From Litomosoides sigmodontis (lineage: Eukaryota; Nematoda; Chromadorea; Rhabditida; Onchocercidae): a stretch of DNA of 64,000 bases. The notes beneath the pieces were generated by a model, which saw only the letters and a program-made list of their open reading frames with translations, searched no databases and was not told where the DNA came from. Positions 13,310 to 27,127 of the stretch are shown piece after piece; within the stretch, counting starts at the first letter, position 1; the number at the start of each line of letters is the position of its first letter. The stretch covers positions 3,941,001-4,005,000 of the forward strand of contig OY718807.1 of the NCBI GenBank assembly GCA_963070105.1, in the 5' to 3' direction. Both the position numbers and the translations under genes were made by a program.

Positions 13310-15087
13310 TACTCACTACTGCCTGTATTTGGTACCGTTGTCGTCAGGTAACACTATTTACCGAGACACTCCACCAGCCACGATTGTACGTGAAAATGAT
13401 TATTACAATCGGAACTTTGCTATGTAAACAATTTCATCAATCCCGTCCGATCTTTAGCTCTTCCTACCATTTCAGTAACAGGTGATACCCTCACCACTAA
13501 TTTTTTTCAAAAAAATTCAAACTGTCGTTGGTTATGGTTCCGTTCTCAGCAAATAACAATATAGTTTCCAATGGAAATTAATAATGATATGGAACTTACT
13601 TCCCTCCTACCAATCAAATTTTATTAAAAAATAAAACGCCATGCCGGAGTGCATATTTTCTGAATTCAAACTACTGAATACCATATAAGGATCTTTTTAA
13701 ATGCCAAGAAAAAGAAAGAAATGAGATCGAAAAAGGTCTACAGAGGTCTGGGTTTTGAATAATAATAGTAGCAAAAAATAGTTCATAGTTAGATTCCATG
13801 CGAAGATATCGCATTGGTCCTTTTCTAATTATTGTTAATAATCTACGTTTGCTACTCAAAATGAATGCCTATTTATCACGCATAGAAATTTAATATAAGA
13901 AAATAAAGGGATTTTATGCATTTGTAAATGCGTGCAGTTAGTTTAAATTCACAGAATGCTTGGAGGGAATCAGATTGAACATGGCTAGAACCATTCTACA
14001 TAACTTCCCGTTATGAATCCCAACCATTCCGTGATTTGAAACCAATTCAGGGACTTTCGCCAGAATTTTGAAAATGCGAAAAAGTTAGGTGTCATAAGAT
14101 TGCACATAGCCTATACCAGAAACCTAACACCAAAAAGAAATTACCAAAGAAATTTGAATTATGGTACATTATACAAGAAGCTGTAAAGTTCAGTTCTACA
14201 GCGACGAATATAACATTTTGTGCTCGAGCTAGCACTAACAACAGCAGAGACCAAGTAGCATTAGCTTATCCACAAACACAACCTTTGCCCTTCGAAAGGT
14301 TCTACAATAAACTTCTGATTTCATATGCTTCCCAATTATCGAGTTATAATTAACTTATTTAATCAGTAAGTGCCAACACGTACAGTACATTTAAAGAAGC
14401 GTCTAAGAATATTTGAAATTTCTACACCAACTATTTTGTCGAACATCATATCATGACTGCATAAAGTTTAAAGCTTCAAAAACGACCATAGATTCTATGA
14501 GCATGAAATAACACATAACTTCGCACACCATTCATTTTTCCGGAATATGACTGTTCGTCATTAGAATTACAACCTATACTTTCCACAATTCGCCTTGATA
14601 AGGTGCTTTTATTTCACCTACGCAATAACTCAGTTGCATTTGCTCCATCTCGACATACCTTCTAGACTAATCTTGCTAAATACACTGTGCTTCGGCTTAA
14701 AACATCGACCACTACGAGACATACTTGCCAAGTAGAGCATTGGAATGAAACAGCAACAATTAAAATGAAATCATCTAAATAATAATAGCAAGGCACCAAT
14801 TACAGAATAACCCATGAACACAACCTGATACAATACAAAATATATACATCAGCAATAAAATTGCATAGATTAGAAAAATGTCTCGAGCCAACAATTTTAC
14901 TTATCCGCATAATCTTTCAAAAATCCGACAACTTAATATCAGACAAAGGTAAATATTGCATAATTTTTCCAACCTTTGACGTAATCATAACTGATGGAAT
15001 GCAAGTCTCAAAACAATAAGCATTGCACAAAAAACCTAACTGGATTGCTACGAAGGACTATTAATAACAGGTTCTCTTCAATGAATT
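13310..15087. other. Noncoding spacer between MAM and CRAL-TRIO genes
   Basis: Both flanking genes are on the minus strand, so this holds the 3' region of the CRAL-TRIO gene and the promoter of the MAM gene. No exon chain or RNA gene was found. At nearly 1.8 kb the gap is long for a nematode operon. Confidence 0.55.
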
Positions 15088-18006
15088 TTACGGGTCTTTC
15101 ACTGAAATATTATATGCAACTGTTTTACTAAATAGTCTTGCTGGACTACAGAAGTGAAGTGTATATGCCCCTTTTTGATGGCACAGTAACTCGCCGTATT
15201 CCGGGACAAATTCGGTCGATAAACGGAAATCAGACCACATCTAGAAAACAAAAACTTTTAATCAACTTGTGAATTTCACAAGAGTTCCACTTTAAATCCT
15301 TTTTAATTAGTGGTTTTATCCACTGTTATTTGATGGATAATGATTTAACATACATTGGAGAACACTAACGAAGTAGAAATTCATTTCATATTAACACCCA
15401 TCGTAGACATCCAGAAAAACAAATTTCATTAAAAATAAATTTTTAAAAACAGAAGGAAAAGCAATATAATTTACAAAGATTTACAAGAAGCTATACCTCT
15501 TCCTTCTCCTCACCATATGTAATTTTGAAGTCAATGTCCCCAGTACTCACAGTAAAATACCATTGCAATAATGAATTTAACTGCGGCACATGAACTGGAA
15601 CCTTCAACAATCCACCAGCGGGAATCGTTTTTTTTATTAACTGATCGCCAGGAATAAACTTCAGTGTTTTTAAAATCTCTTTCCTGCAAATAAAATTAGA
15701 GTAATTTATCGTAACGCAAAAATTTTTTTGAAAACGTGACTAGAGTTTTAAAAACAAATTTATACAAACACGATGTCACTTTGAAATTTTTTCCCTTATC
15801 TTTGAGAAAGCCCGAGATCCATAATATCAAATGCTTTCCATTTACCAAAGATAATATGAAAGATAAAATCACCTCAAATTAGCAGGTACTTCACCACCCA
15901 TGCGTATTGTGCCCGTTTCTTTTACAGCTTCTTTCGTGCCACCCCAATATCTAAAAATATTCTCTTCACCTAGCTCATCTCTTAGCCGTTGCTTCCAATC
16001 ACCACTAATAAATTCCACATTTTCAATCATTCCCTGAAGAAAAAATTATTAATATCTCCAATTTGTAGAAAAATCCCTTTTAGCAAACTTTTGTTTATAA
16101 AAAAGGACCTTGAGCAAATAATACAATCAGAAAAAGTTTTGCAATGATAACTACTTTTGCTCTAGAATACAGATAGTGCGTAGGTAATTGCGATTAAAGA
16201 TGGACATGCAACAGCACAGTAATATTTGACCAAATATGACTTTTGATTATTCAAGCTTATATATAGTGTTTACTTTCACCAGTTTTAAGTTTTAATGCTG
16301 AGCTGCTTTCAAAATTTTATCCCATATTAATTTATCTTACTTTGGAGAGCACTCGTTTCACCATATTGAACAGAACATTGACCACGGAGGGAGAATTGAT
16401 CACATACACCTTTTTGATCGAATTTGGATATAAATACTGGAATTATAAAGAAATCATTTTCTTTTCACATATAAAGACTTTGCTGGAAATACTAAATGCC
16501 CAGACTCATAAAAGACGATGAAGGAAAAAAATTTATAAATATGTTTAACAGAGTGTGCACAGGGTTTGATGAGGAGAGGTGCATTTTTGAAGATCTTGCA
16601 CCTTCATTTCTTTCTTTAATTTATTTCAGCAGAGAACAATTTAATAAATTACACATAGAAACACTTGGTTTAATAAACTAATTTGTCAGCTGACTGAAAA
16701 AACCGCAAAGAATTAACTAAGCACGAAACGAAAAGAAACCTGCAATTCATTCAAAACATTCATGTATGCTTTCACAGCAGGCATGTAAATTGTTTCCAAA
16801 GATAATTCAGCTAGATCCGAAATGAAAATAATACTGAGTTGGCGTCCTCTAATAGCTTCTTCCTTTCTATAAAAATCAAAAAAGTGATTTTAGACTGAAG
16901 CTAAAGTCTAGAACAAACCGTTGGATTAGTAGTAAGATATTAAAAAAGATCACTCCATATTACTAAAAAGAGATAGCGTAACAAACATAAGCTGCCAAAC
17001 GATAGCCACTCTTTACTATTCATAATTTTTTTCTCTTCATTCCTCTGAAAGATAGTTTAACAGAGCTAAGCGAACAATGAAAAGGTAATACCTTAAAAAA
17101 TACATACAAGCTTCAGCCTCCAAAACTGCTGCCCTATAAAGATCAGACACGCGTCCTAAACGCATCATCGTTTTCGGACGAGCACGACCCATGGGTTGTA
17201 CAAGAACAATATTTCCGTGCTTATCAGGACCCATAATGCCACCTCAAAACGATTGCTGTGATCATTTCGCTTTTTGTAATATTTCTACTCCACATTTCCA
17301 AACAACTTACTTATATTTAACATAACCACCGAGAAAAACTATCTGCTTCAATACAGTTATTAATAAATACTTTATGAGGATACGTTTGTCCATGCAAACT
17401 GTCAACTTTGTATTTGTAGCAAAAGCAACAGATTGAATTACTTCTAAATTTTTGATAATACCAGTGAAAACTAAAGTAAATCAGTCCTCCTTTTTCTGTT
17501 CACATCTTTTTTTAAGTCAAAACCTGGAAAATACTCAGCAGCTCGATTCAGCGTCAGCAAAAAATCATTCAACGATTCAGCACTGTCATAATCCCTACAT
17601 GCATCAAGTGCATGGATATTTTGCAAAGCTCGTGTCATTTGTTTCGCTGCTTCTTCTGGAAATTGATTCGTTTGGCTGGATAATTTAATTCCAAAGGTAA
17701 AAATAGAAACGGTTAAATTATATTTACCTCTTAACTGTAATCTACAACCACGCATTCAGATGAACCCTTTTCATTAAAGAATTAAGGAAAAACAGTTGGA
17801 AGTTACGGAACAACTCTAGCTAAGAAGTACTCACCTATATCACCGTCGTATGAGCGAAGCCATCGTTCCAGTGTAAACGTCGTGTTGTAAGATGGATATT
17901 TATTTAGGATCGGTGCTACGCGTTTTCGAAACTGTTCGATGTCATTTGATTTCTGGTCACAGAAAAGCGTTGAGTTAGCGGTCGAGTCTGTTTCGTCTTG
18001 ACACAT
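15088..18006 (-). CDS. SEC14-like CRAL-TRIO/GOLD protein (copy A)
   Basis: Predicted phosphoinositide/lipid-transfer or Golgi-associated protein of the SEC14-like (CTG) family, about 390 residues in roughly nine exons. The ATG at 18006 lies 15 bases after an AG acceptor (TTGCAG). The N-terminal CRAL-TRIO-N helix has FRKRVAPILNKYP and LERWLRSYDGD. The lipid-binding domain follows with GGIMGPDKHGNIVLVQPMGR, LSIIFISDLAEL and the terminal ligand-cage motif YPNSIKKVYVINSPS. After the YWGGT element and GGEVP comes a GOLD domain: LQWYFTVSTGDIDFKITYG, then HQKGAYTLHFCSP before TAA at 15088. This domain order is that of the animal SEC14-like proteins. A paralogue lies at 24606-27127 on the same strand, with glucosylceramidase between them on the other strand. 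The ligand cannot be read from sequence. Confidence 0.92.
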
Positions 18007-19704
18007 TTAGTTCCTGCGATCTGCAAGTTACTGATGAAACTATGGAAATAAAAATAGCAGTGCCAGGAACAACAGTGACAGTGACAGAGGGTTGATGATT
18101 CTGGAAAATAAAACATTTTGAAATCTAAAAGACCTTAAACAAAGAATCTTAAGCATCTAACCAACATCGTAACTTCAAATAAAAAGTTCGAAAAAACAAC
18201 GTATCGAAAACCTTTGATTTAAATTACAAGAACTAATTGAAAAATGGTCGAATTGAAAGAAACGGTAGAATCCGTCTTTATCCCACCACTGCCAGACCGC
18301 AAGATTCTACTCCAGTACTAATTCCTTTCATCCCTTACCATTACTATTTTCCATTCCATCTTATCGATCTCTCTCTCTCTCATACCTCTTCAAAAGCATC
18401 GTCCCCTGGCTTTCTTCCAACTTTGGTTTCTACAGTCATAGCGATCTTTCATTTTCTCGAAAAGTACTATGTGTACAGTAAAATACCTACTGTAATTCCA
18501 GCTATGTATCAACTGTTCCGGAAATGATGTGATCCTTAGCCTGAATATCACCGGTTTCACTTGGAGAGGGGAGGGGCGTGAAGGATAAATCAAATGCTAT
18601 TTGAAATGAAATAGAGCCAGCACATCAAGTGATGCTATTTCTTCGCACCTCCACCCACATTTCGGCAAGGGAACACGTCCGTCAAATCACGCAGCTATCA
18701 ATCTATTACGAAAGAAGACGAAGTACATCCAATTACTAGACTTCTCATTTTTTTAACACCCTAGATAACTATAAAGTTGAAGTTTAGATTTCACCAGCTG
18801 TCCCTTCTAGACATAACGGGTTTCACAGATCCGTGGAAATGTCAATTGGATAGTTAATGAAAGACTGCGCCAGCCGTTATTTTAAGGAAACGCGAGGAGA
18901 AAGGTTACGGATCGGTAAGACAATAGCTTCTAGGAGATGACAAATGGGGTGGAAAAAGAAACGATTTGTGACAATATTGGATGAACAAGTTGGATTCAAT
19001 GAAAAACTTCAATGAAACTAGAGAATTTCAAGAATTGAAAGAGAGAAAACTTTGAAATCACTCTTCTTAAGTGGAACTTCTCAGTTCCACTTAAAGAATT
19101 CGACTTTCTCAGAACTTCTCAGTTGTAGAACGACCAAGAACAATGCTGCAAAGAGTTCGTTTATTTAAGAGCTTGCAGGAGCATAATTTGAATGCTTGTT
19201 GCCATATCTTACAACTGAAAAATCTTTTCAGATATGACTCTCAAATTCTCTTTTTTTCAAAGTTCGGCTTGTTCCGACTAATTTAAGTCCTTTAATTCTC
19301 GAGAAAATTAAACTTTAAGAGCAGTTATTTTGCAAAATAATAAATGTTCCTGTGAGCAAATTTGAGCAATCACTCATTTCAATAATAAAACACTACCGCT
19401 GTACAAAGATAGTAATAAACTATGAGTGTAAAAATTTTAAACCGGAAAGGGAAAGCGTGTGATGAAGAAGGAAGTGATCGAATGAGAAATACTGGACAGA
19501 TGACTTCCCGCGGGAATGTCCGGATTTCTGCGCTCCTTCTCTACCAACCGGAAAGTAGGAGGATACGCACAGATGTTGCAAGCGGGCGGGCGGCATTTGC
19601 GAAATGGCACAGACGCAACCAACTAGCCGTGTCTTGCACGTATCACACACAGCGGGCAGTGTGCGGTAGCGAAGTTTCATTGTCAGATTTCACTTTCTGT
19701 TTGC
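18007..19704. other. Divergent intergenic region, CRAL-TRIO copy A and GBA
   Basis: Shared upstream region of two divergently transcribed genes. It contains a perfect short hairpin at 19067-19094 and, at about 19500-19680 just before the GBA start, a markedly GC- and CpG-rich block (with GCGGGCGGGCGGC) unlike the surrounding AT-rich DNA, which is promoter-like. Open frames through that block on both strands are explained by its composition. Confidence 0.55.
19067..19094. repeat. Perfect 12-bp inverted repeat
   Basis: TTAAGTGGAACT, the tetraloop TCTC, then its exact reverse complement. It would fold to a 12-bp hairpin in RNA or as a DNA cruciform. Confidence 0.9.
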
Positions 19705-22700
19705 ATGGATATTACATTCATCTCTAACTCGCCGACCTCTTCCTTCCTTTCTCTTTTCCGCTTGTTTTTGTGGCTTTGGTGCGGAACGCTACTCTGCTCC
19801 GGTAGGTAATCCATACCATCACTTCTTTTGCTGTGACCGTTGCTTTACGGCATATTATACAATTTTGAATTGCCTTTAGCTGGACACTTCGACGAAATGA
19901 ATTTTCTTAAGGATGAAAATTAATGGGGAAATTTGTTTTGCGGGAATTTTGTACAATTTAATTTAATGGGGAATTTTGTACAGTGTATCATTGAGTTTCC
20001 ACTTCTCTACAACAAGTAAGGTCATCTCACGTAAGCTATTCGAAAGACTTTTGTTTGTTTGGTACAAATAGCATTTATTGGTAAATAACATCAACTAACC
20101 TCACAGGAAATACTTCCTGTGCACATTTACTCCATAAGCATTCTTTCTTCTTAGCAATTGGTTTAATTGATGGTCTTTTTTTACAATTTTCAGGTGTAGG
20201 AATCCGAAAATGCCAACGTCGATATTATGGAAAAAAGGAGAATGTGGTTTGTGTGTGCAATGCGACCTACTGCGATGATGTGCCAGAAGTAGGTAACTTG
20301 CAGTCGTTGCAGGCAGTCATCTATAAAACGAATCAAAATGGGAAACGTTTCGAGCGTACTGTCATTTCATTTACGGAGAGGACAAGTGGTAATACTTCAT
20401 CACACAGAAGAGACATTATTTGTTCGCAAATCTATTTATCATCTCGTCTACACTCATTCATTTTGGAAAATGAATGGAACTAAAACAGCTGTTTTTTGAA
20501 GTGTTTTAATATGCGTATAAATTCCGGTTTTTTCTGGTCCTATTAGAAAGGGAGAAATTTTTCAACTGTAAGAAGTCATTATAAAATGATGCATGCATCA
20601 CGTTGCCCACAAACACTTGCGAAACTTTTCTTTTGTTACATTGAAGTATTTAAGACTCTTGTATTACTGGTTTGCTTTCGTCGTTGTGATTTATCAGTGA
20701 GCTTTAAATTCAATTGTTTGCCTTTCGAGGAATTTCTTGGCCTGTTACTTATTGCATTATCAGATTTGAAATGACATCAATGGAAGTCCAGTCAGCTGAA
20801 TGCAAATGTGAAATGTGGACAGATAGTGGTTTAAAGCATAGAATGATCTGCTTGCGATGCCTATTAGTTTGAACTGAATTTTCTTTTTTTTCACATAAGT
20901 GATATACTTTTATTTTAAATAGATTAAAGAAATAAAAGCTGTTCTGATAAATAGAACTAGTATGTGTGTAGTTAGCAATCCATTTCTCATGAAGGTGTTG
21001 AAATTAGTTGAATAATTAGTTAACCTTTTTTTAGTTGATTAGTGTTACAATCCAAGAAATTGTTTGTAGCGGATGGAATCGTTCGCTTGAAAATTGATAG
21101 TCAGATTCGGTTCCAAACAATAATTGGGTTTGGTGGAGCTTTCACTGATGCGGCTGGCATTAATATGAACTCATTAAGTGAGTCAACTCGAGCTAACCTC
21201 CTTCAGTCCTATTTTGGAAATACAGGTAATTCTGAGTAAACTTCATGCTTTAAATCTACATATAAATCATATGCTATCTATTAATTTCATTATATAGAAA
21301 AAGGGGTTACATTTAAGGTATACAATATACAATTGGCAGAGTACCGATTGCAAGTACCGATTTTTCAACTCACGCATATTCTTATGATGACTCACCGAAT
21401 GACTTTGCTCTTAGTAATTTCTCGTTGACTAAAGAAGATTTGAAGTTCAAAGTAAGTTGCTGTTATCACTACAGATCAAGTATACAGCTCTTACATATTT
21501 GTAAGAATGTTTTTGCTTTCTAAGGCTTCCTCAGTCACTTTCACTTTTGATGCAAATTTTTAGTTCAGATTCCTTATATCAAACAAGCAGTAAGCTTAAC
21601 AGGTGGTGCACTCAAATTATTTGCTTCCCCATGGTCAGCACCGGGATGGATGAAAACGACTGGACAAATGGTTGGTGGTGGAGCACTGCGTGGACCTTCT
21701 AATGGACCATATCATGTTACGTGGGCCAACCATTATGTGAAGTAAGCATCAAATTCTTCTCGTGATATGAATTTCCCGTTAACTAAATTATGAAGAAATG
21801 TTTTCATTTGCTTTCAGGTTCCTTGAAGCATATAAAAATAATGGTGTTGTTTTTTGGGGACTTACTGTTCAAAACGAACCGGTTGCTGGCGCTGATTTGT
21901 CATACAAATGGCAAGCAATGTATTTTAGTCCTAAAACTGAACGGCACGTTTATATATATATATATATTTTTTTTTGTAGTTGAATGAATTAGAGAGTTTA
22001 ATTGAATGCTATCATTTCATGTGTAGGTGACAACATTGTCATCTTTTCATCAAATTTTTGACAACGTATAATTCCATTCACTTTTACTGAAATAGGTGAC
22101 TTTATGCTTCATTTTTAACTGCATGACTTTCTAGCGACTTTATAAAAAATCATCTTGGTCCAGCTTTACGAAAAAGTGAAGTGGGTCGGAATATATCATT
22201 GATGATAATGGATGATCAACGAACACAGCTACCGATATGGGCCGATGTGGTATTTGTTTATACATTGATTATGCGACCGCTCAATAAGAGCTAGCTAGGA
22301 ATTTTTTCATCATATCCGTCACTTTTCCTGTATTTTAAATTATAAGTTTGGTTGCTAAATGTAATATTATCAAGAATTTTGTTTTATGAGATGTAGTCGT
22401 CAATTAGATGAAAAGTTATTTAAGGTCCTCAAAGATAAGGAAGCTGCTCAATATGTATCCGGCATAGCGGTCCACTGGTATAACGATTTCGTGCCAGTGT
22501 CACAACTTTCGGAAACACATAATCGTCATCCAAATAAGTTCATCTTCGGAACTGAGGCTAGTTTGTCTAAAATTTTGCTATAGAAAATTTTAAAGAAAAA
22601 AAACGCTCATCATACATTAGATATTGCTTAGATTATCATCCACATAAGTGTGATAGAATTTGTCAATTAAAGTGAAAGATTGAAGGTAATTTCTGTTCAG

Positions 22701-23808
22701 GCGTGTGCCGGATCCAAACCTTTTGAACATAGTCCACTTCTAGGAGATTGGTCACGTGGTGATATGTATGCTCATGATATCATTCAGGTATCACCTTTAA
22801 ATTGTAACAAATTCAATATCAACAATGTTTAAGATTTCGGACTGTTCTTTTTTAATATCAGCTGAGTAAGTTTTCAGAAACACTAACATATAATGCTTAG
22901 AAGCTAACAAAACTTAAGTAATTTATCAAAAAAGAAATGCTTATAATAAGACGTGCTTATCGTAATCTGAGAAAATTCAGGATCTTTCTCACTGGGTGTC
23001 TGGATGGACTGATTGGAACCTTTGTCTTAATTTGAAAGGTGGACCAAGTTTTGTCAAGAATTATGTAGATGCTCCAATAATAGTAAATGAAACTGCTGAC
23101 GAATTTTACAAGCAACCTATGTTTTATGTTATGGGACATTTCAGGTAACATTTCCACCTTCGTCAAGAATCTTAGTTTGGTTATCGTAATATTTAATTAC
23201 CCAGTGAAGCATGCATGTTAGTGGTATTACCATCATTTATAATTAAACCAGTAGATGAAATACTTCATTTACTAATAACCGAGCAAATATAAATGGAAAC
23301 TTGATGAAAAAATTCTGAATTTGAAGCCTGAGAACTTCTAAAAAATCAAAGAAGAGATTCAGTTTGAAGTATGTAGTGGTTATTTGGCAATTATTTATAA
23401 TTGAAATTGAAAAAAACAAACGTTTCTGTTACTATTTCTTCCTCATTTCATTCATTTGGAAAGGACTACGGAAAAATATAACACCTTCGTTCTATCTCTC
23501 GTATATCTTTTAAAAAAAAAAATGCAAGTCAGATTCCATTTCTTGTATCTTTTAAGTGAAGGCCAAAAAATTTCAGCAAATTTGTTCCACCGGGTTCAGC
23601 TCGAATTGAACTGCATTTTTACATAAAGCCTGTCTCATATGAAGGAGTTGCATTTTCTACTCCAACAAATCAAAGAGTTTTGGTACTTTTGAATCATAAT
23701 AATAATAAGTCAGTTACATTTTCGGTCGAAGATAAAAGTAAAGATGGCTTAGCCCTTCGCATAGAACTGGAACCGAAGAGCATTGCAACTGTCATTTGGG
23801 ATAAATAA
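19705..23808 (+). CDS. gba: Lysosomal glucosylceramidase (GH30, GBA1 family)
   Basis: Acid beta-glucosidase that hydrolyses glucosylceramide to glucose and ceramide in the lysosome. Exon 1 (19705-19801) encodes a signal peptide with a Leu/Trp/Phe-rich core and splices in phase to exon 2 (20194-20388), which carries the family N-terminal [12 protein letters not shown]. Exon 3 (21043-21225) has [15 protein letters not shown]. Later exons give [26 protein letters not shown], the acid/base glutamate in [11 protein letters not shown] (about 21860), [17 protein letters not shown], the nucleophile glutamate in FIFGTEAC (exon junction between about 22560 and 22700), GWTDWNL and the C-terminal beta domain ending VIWDK-TAA. 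About 530 residues, the normal family size, with both catalytic glutamates present, so it should be active. AATAAA follows 73 bases after the stop. Nematodes often carry several gba genes, so the exact paralogue is not assigned. Confidence 0.96.
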
Positions 23809-24605
23809 GCTGTTTGTTTCAGGATTTTATTGTGCCTCATTTTTAAATGTATTTCTTTAATAGCAAATTGTTGAATTATGAATAAATCCTTCAGCTTTGG
23901 CTAATTTTGAGATAACAATTGATAAGCAGTTTTTGTGCAAAATGGCTCCTGAGGCCCAAAACAGGATTTCAAATTTGTGAAGGGACCAAAAGAATCCCTT
24001 GATAGACTTGATTTGTGAAAACTATTCAAATTGGAAGTATATGACTGTAAAAGTTGCGCACAAATCGGCATCTAATGTTAGTAAATTTTAATAAAACCTA
24101 ATTAATTGCGAATTTTGAAAATAGTAAGATTTCTCGAGTCTCTAACATTCTTCTTTGTTGCTACTAAGTCGCAACTTTCTGCAGTTGGTTGATTCTGATT
24201 GAGAATACGCTTTAGAAAAGAGCTGCTTCCTCGCTGATAATTGCTTCGCAATTTGATAGATTTGAGATTTGAATTGGTAAACCTGGGCGACTGATTGCCT
24301 TTGAGGACCGCTTTTTCATTTTATAGATGCACAGTTTAGAATTCATTGTAGCAACATTTTAATGGAAACATTAGTTTTAATTGTTAAATTAGTTTTGTCG
24401 TTCAGTGATAATGTGATATATGAGCTCATTCTTATGATTGCATGTGGACGAACTCGTATATTACCGAACTCCATGAGATATTCTGTGTTATTTTACTTTC
24501 GTTTTGCCTTGCAGTAATGAATCATTTGAAATATTAAAGTTGTACATTTAGCTAGCCACGCTATATTTTTTATGATTTTGTTATTAACAAAGTTGTATTT
24601 TCAGT
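23809..24605. other. Convergent 3' region, GBA and CRAL-TRIO copy B
   Basis: Holds the 3' ends of two convergent genes. Apart from the GBA poly-A signal nothing else is visible. Confidence 0.6.
23881..23886 (+). terminator. Poly-A signal AATAAA of GBA
   Basis: AATAAA 73 bases after the glucosylceramidase stop codon. Confidence 0.6.
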
Positions 24606-27127
24606 TTAAGCGGAAGGCTGTTTAACATCAATGTAATACTGAATAGATTTGCTCCATATGCGTCCATGTTTATTTGAGAATAATAATCGATATATACCAG
24701 CTTGTTTGCATAGGATTTCGTTATATTCTGCTCTAAATTCAGTGTAAATCCGGAAACGTGGCCAGACCTTTAAGAAATGAACGGAAATATTGAATGCCTA
24801 TTAGGATCGTACTTCAGGTGGACATCGGTATGGCGTAATAGAAGGTAATTAGCTCGATTTTAGACTTACCTGTCCTGATTTTATGTAGCAATACGTGACC
24901 ATCAATTCTTACACGTACTCATTTCTTCTAGTCAAGAGACGCATTTCCTTTTGATTTTTTATTTTCGTAACTCTTAGAATTATGGCGGTGTGACGATGAA
25001 TTCTAACGTAGAGAAAGAAAGATAAATTAAAATATATACCTCTTGTTCCTCGAATAACACACTGAAATCGATATCACCTGATGAACAGGTGAAATACCAG
25101 GAAAGTTTTGAATTCGGCTTCTCAATATTGACGCTTACAGCTGCTTCATTCCGTGCGCCTACAGTGATCTTCTTGAGCTTTTCCTGTGCCACATCATTTC
25201 TGTTCTGTTGTAATCTTGAAACTTTTTATTTAAAAAAAACCTAGAAATGATGGAAAATAAAATCTGAAATCGTTTAACATTTTCATTTAAAAAAATACAC
25301 TTTAAACATTTTAGATTGCTGAATTTTAAAATTAAAATTGCCGACTACACTTTAACGTTTAACATTTTTACTTTTATATGCTTTCTAACCATACATTTAA
25401 ATTAATAATTCACTTTTAGCATTTATTGATGGAAAAAGACGCACAATGAATCCGGAACCACACCTCCTTTTCGGAAAATATCGTCGTCTCTTGTTCCACC
25501 GTACCTTTTTGGCAAGAATTTAGCTCCATGTCTTTCTACCAAAATTTCTTTGCAATCATTGCCCAGAAACTCAAACATATCCTGCGTTTCCTTTAAAAAT
25601 CAAATTGATATGATACTGTTTCTGTCAATTTCTACGGCAAAAGTTGGCGATATGCGATATCCGTTCAGATATTACTTTACATTAAATCCATTCATTTCAT
25701 AATTCATCTAGTTTTTTTCACTTCTCAAAGGAAACTCTAGCTTTTTCTACACTATGAATTTCAGTTTTCTTACTTTAGCAATGTTCACTAAAACCATTCG
25801 TAGAAGAAATTGCACAGCTACAGGTGCATTAATAATGTATAATTTTGTTGCGATATCTGGAAACATGTCCTGTAATTATTAATGAAGTTATCATATCTCT
25901 CATACGAGATGATTTTTCAATTCCTTCATTTTGTCGAGAAAAAAAAGTTGTAAGAGAGTTTCACGATGGGAAGAAGAGAAGTGAAAATCCTTCTGCATGT
26001 GAAGTGTTGTCATCAAGGATCATTTCGAAATAGGTAGCCTTTTCAATGTGCTATTAATTGTTATCGAAATCGTTGGAAGATTCGGCGTAAAAATGGAAAT
26101 GATTTGAATGAAGTGTGCTTGAAGATATCTCACTCATTTTACACAGGCAAACCTGTAGCATTATAAGTGCTGAGATGTATATCTTTGCCGCTGGCAAATG
26201 GAAGATTATGTCATATGAGAAATCACTCAAATCAGTGATTATTACTGCACCCAATTTACGACCGCGTTTCGCTTCCTCTGACCTATTGATGCAAATTGTC
26301 AACTAAACCACTTTTAATATTTTCATTTCAGATGAAGCCTTAAGTGATTGCTTCAAATTTCTCATCGTTTAAATTGCCTTAAATTTATTCTAAATTATAT
26401 CTTACTCACTAGGTGGGCATTTCATAAAATTAAATGAAGGTAGAAGGTATACCTTATAAGATATTGAATTCCCTCACAGTGATATATAGCACAAACATAA
26501 AATAGAGACACTCGCTCAGCGCCAATTAAGCTACGTGGATGCGCATTACCAATATTATGTACAAGTACCACATCTCCATTTTTATCATATCCTACAGCGC
26601 CGCCTGGAAAAAAAAGCAAAAACACTCGAACGGCTGTCTTGTGCGAAAAAAACTTGAATAAAAAATTTAATTTCAATCGTTAAAAAAAATACTCGGAAAA
26701 TAATCGGTAAGCGGTGATTCGTTTTTCAAAATTGCTTCAATTTTCTCTATTGAAGTAAGGTCTTTTTCAAACGCTCCAACTGTACTCATTGTATTTAAAG
26801 CCCATTTCATTTTTTGTGCTGCCATTTCTGTAACATTAAAAAAAAAAAGCTAGCAACAAAGAGTTAGATTTACAGTTTTAGAAATAAAACAACAAAGATT
26901 TAACAAATGAGTCATATTTCGGTAATTTTCCAATAATTAGTAACAAGAAGAATAGTAATACCTTTGTCAAATTTCCATCCTTTCAGCCAACGTAGCAGTG
27001 CATAATCCGTGTCATAACGTGGATATTTCTCCAGAAGTGGTTCTACACGTTTTCTAAATTCATCGATATCTGTTTGATGGATACTTCGCATATCCATCCT
27101 ACCATTCGCACCATTTTCCTTCGACAT
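24606..27127 (-). CDS. SEC14-like CRAL-TRIO/GOLD protein (copy B)
   Basis: Second member of the lipid-transfer-type CTG family, about 380 residues, paralogous to the gene at 15088-18006 and matching it exon by exon. The start is taken at ATG 27127; codons just upstream in frame are not ATG. Segments in order: FRKRVEPLLEKYPRYDTDYA, LLRWLKGWKFDK, MKWALNTMSTVGAF, then GAVGYDKNGDVVLVHNIGNA (CRAL-TRIO core), LGAVIITDLSDFS, MFPDIATKLYIINAPVAV and KRYGGTRDDD. The GOLD domain follows with LSWYFTCSSGDIDFSVLFEE and the terminal exon WPRFRIYTEFRAEYNEIL, ending with TAA at 24606. It has diverged clearly from copy A in the lipid-binding region, so the duplication is probably old and the ligands may differ. 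Confidence 0.92.

Noticed and set aside
19420..19727. Open frames on both strands across the GC-rich block before GBA
   Set aside because: Explained by few stops in GC-rich promoter DNA; the true GBA start lies in a different frame.
20097..20122. 8-bp palindrome CACAGGAA/TTCCTGTG in GBA intron 1
   Set aside because: Short enough to occur by chance; no further structure around it.
23192..23203. TTTAATTACCCA, matching 12 bases of the nematode spliced leader SL1
   Set aside because: It lies in a GBA intron, the following bases do not continue SL1, and no SL RNA body or Sm site follows.
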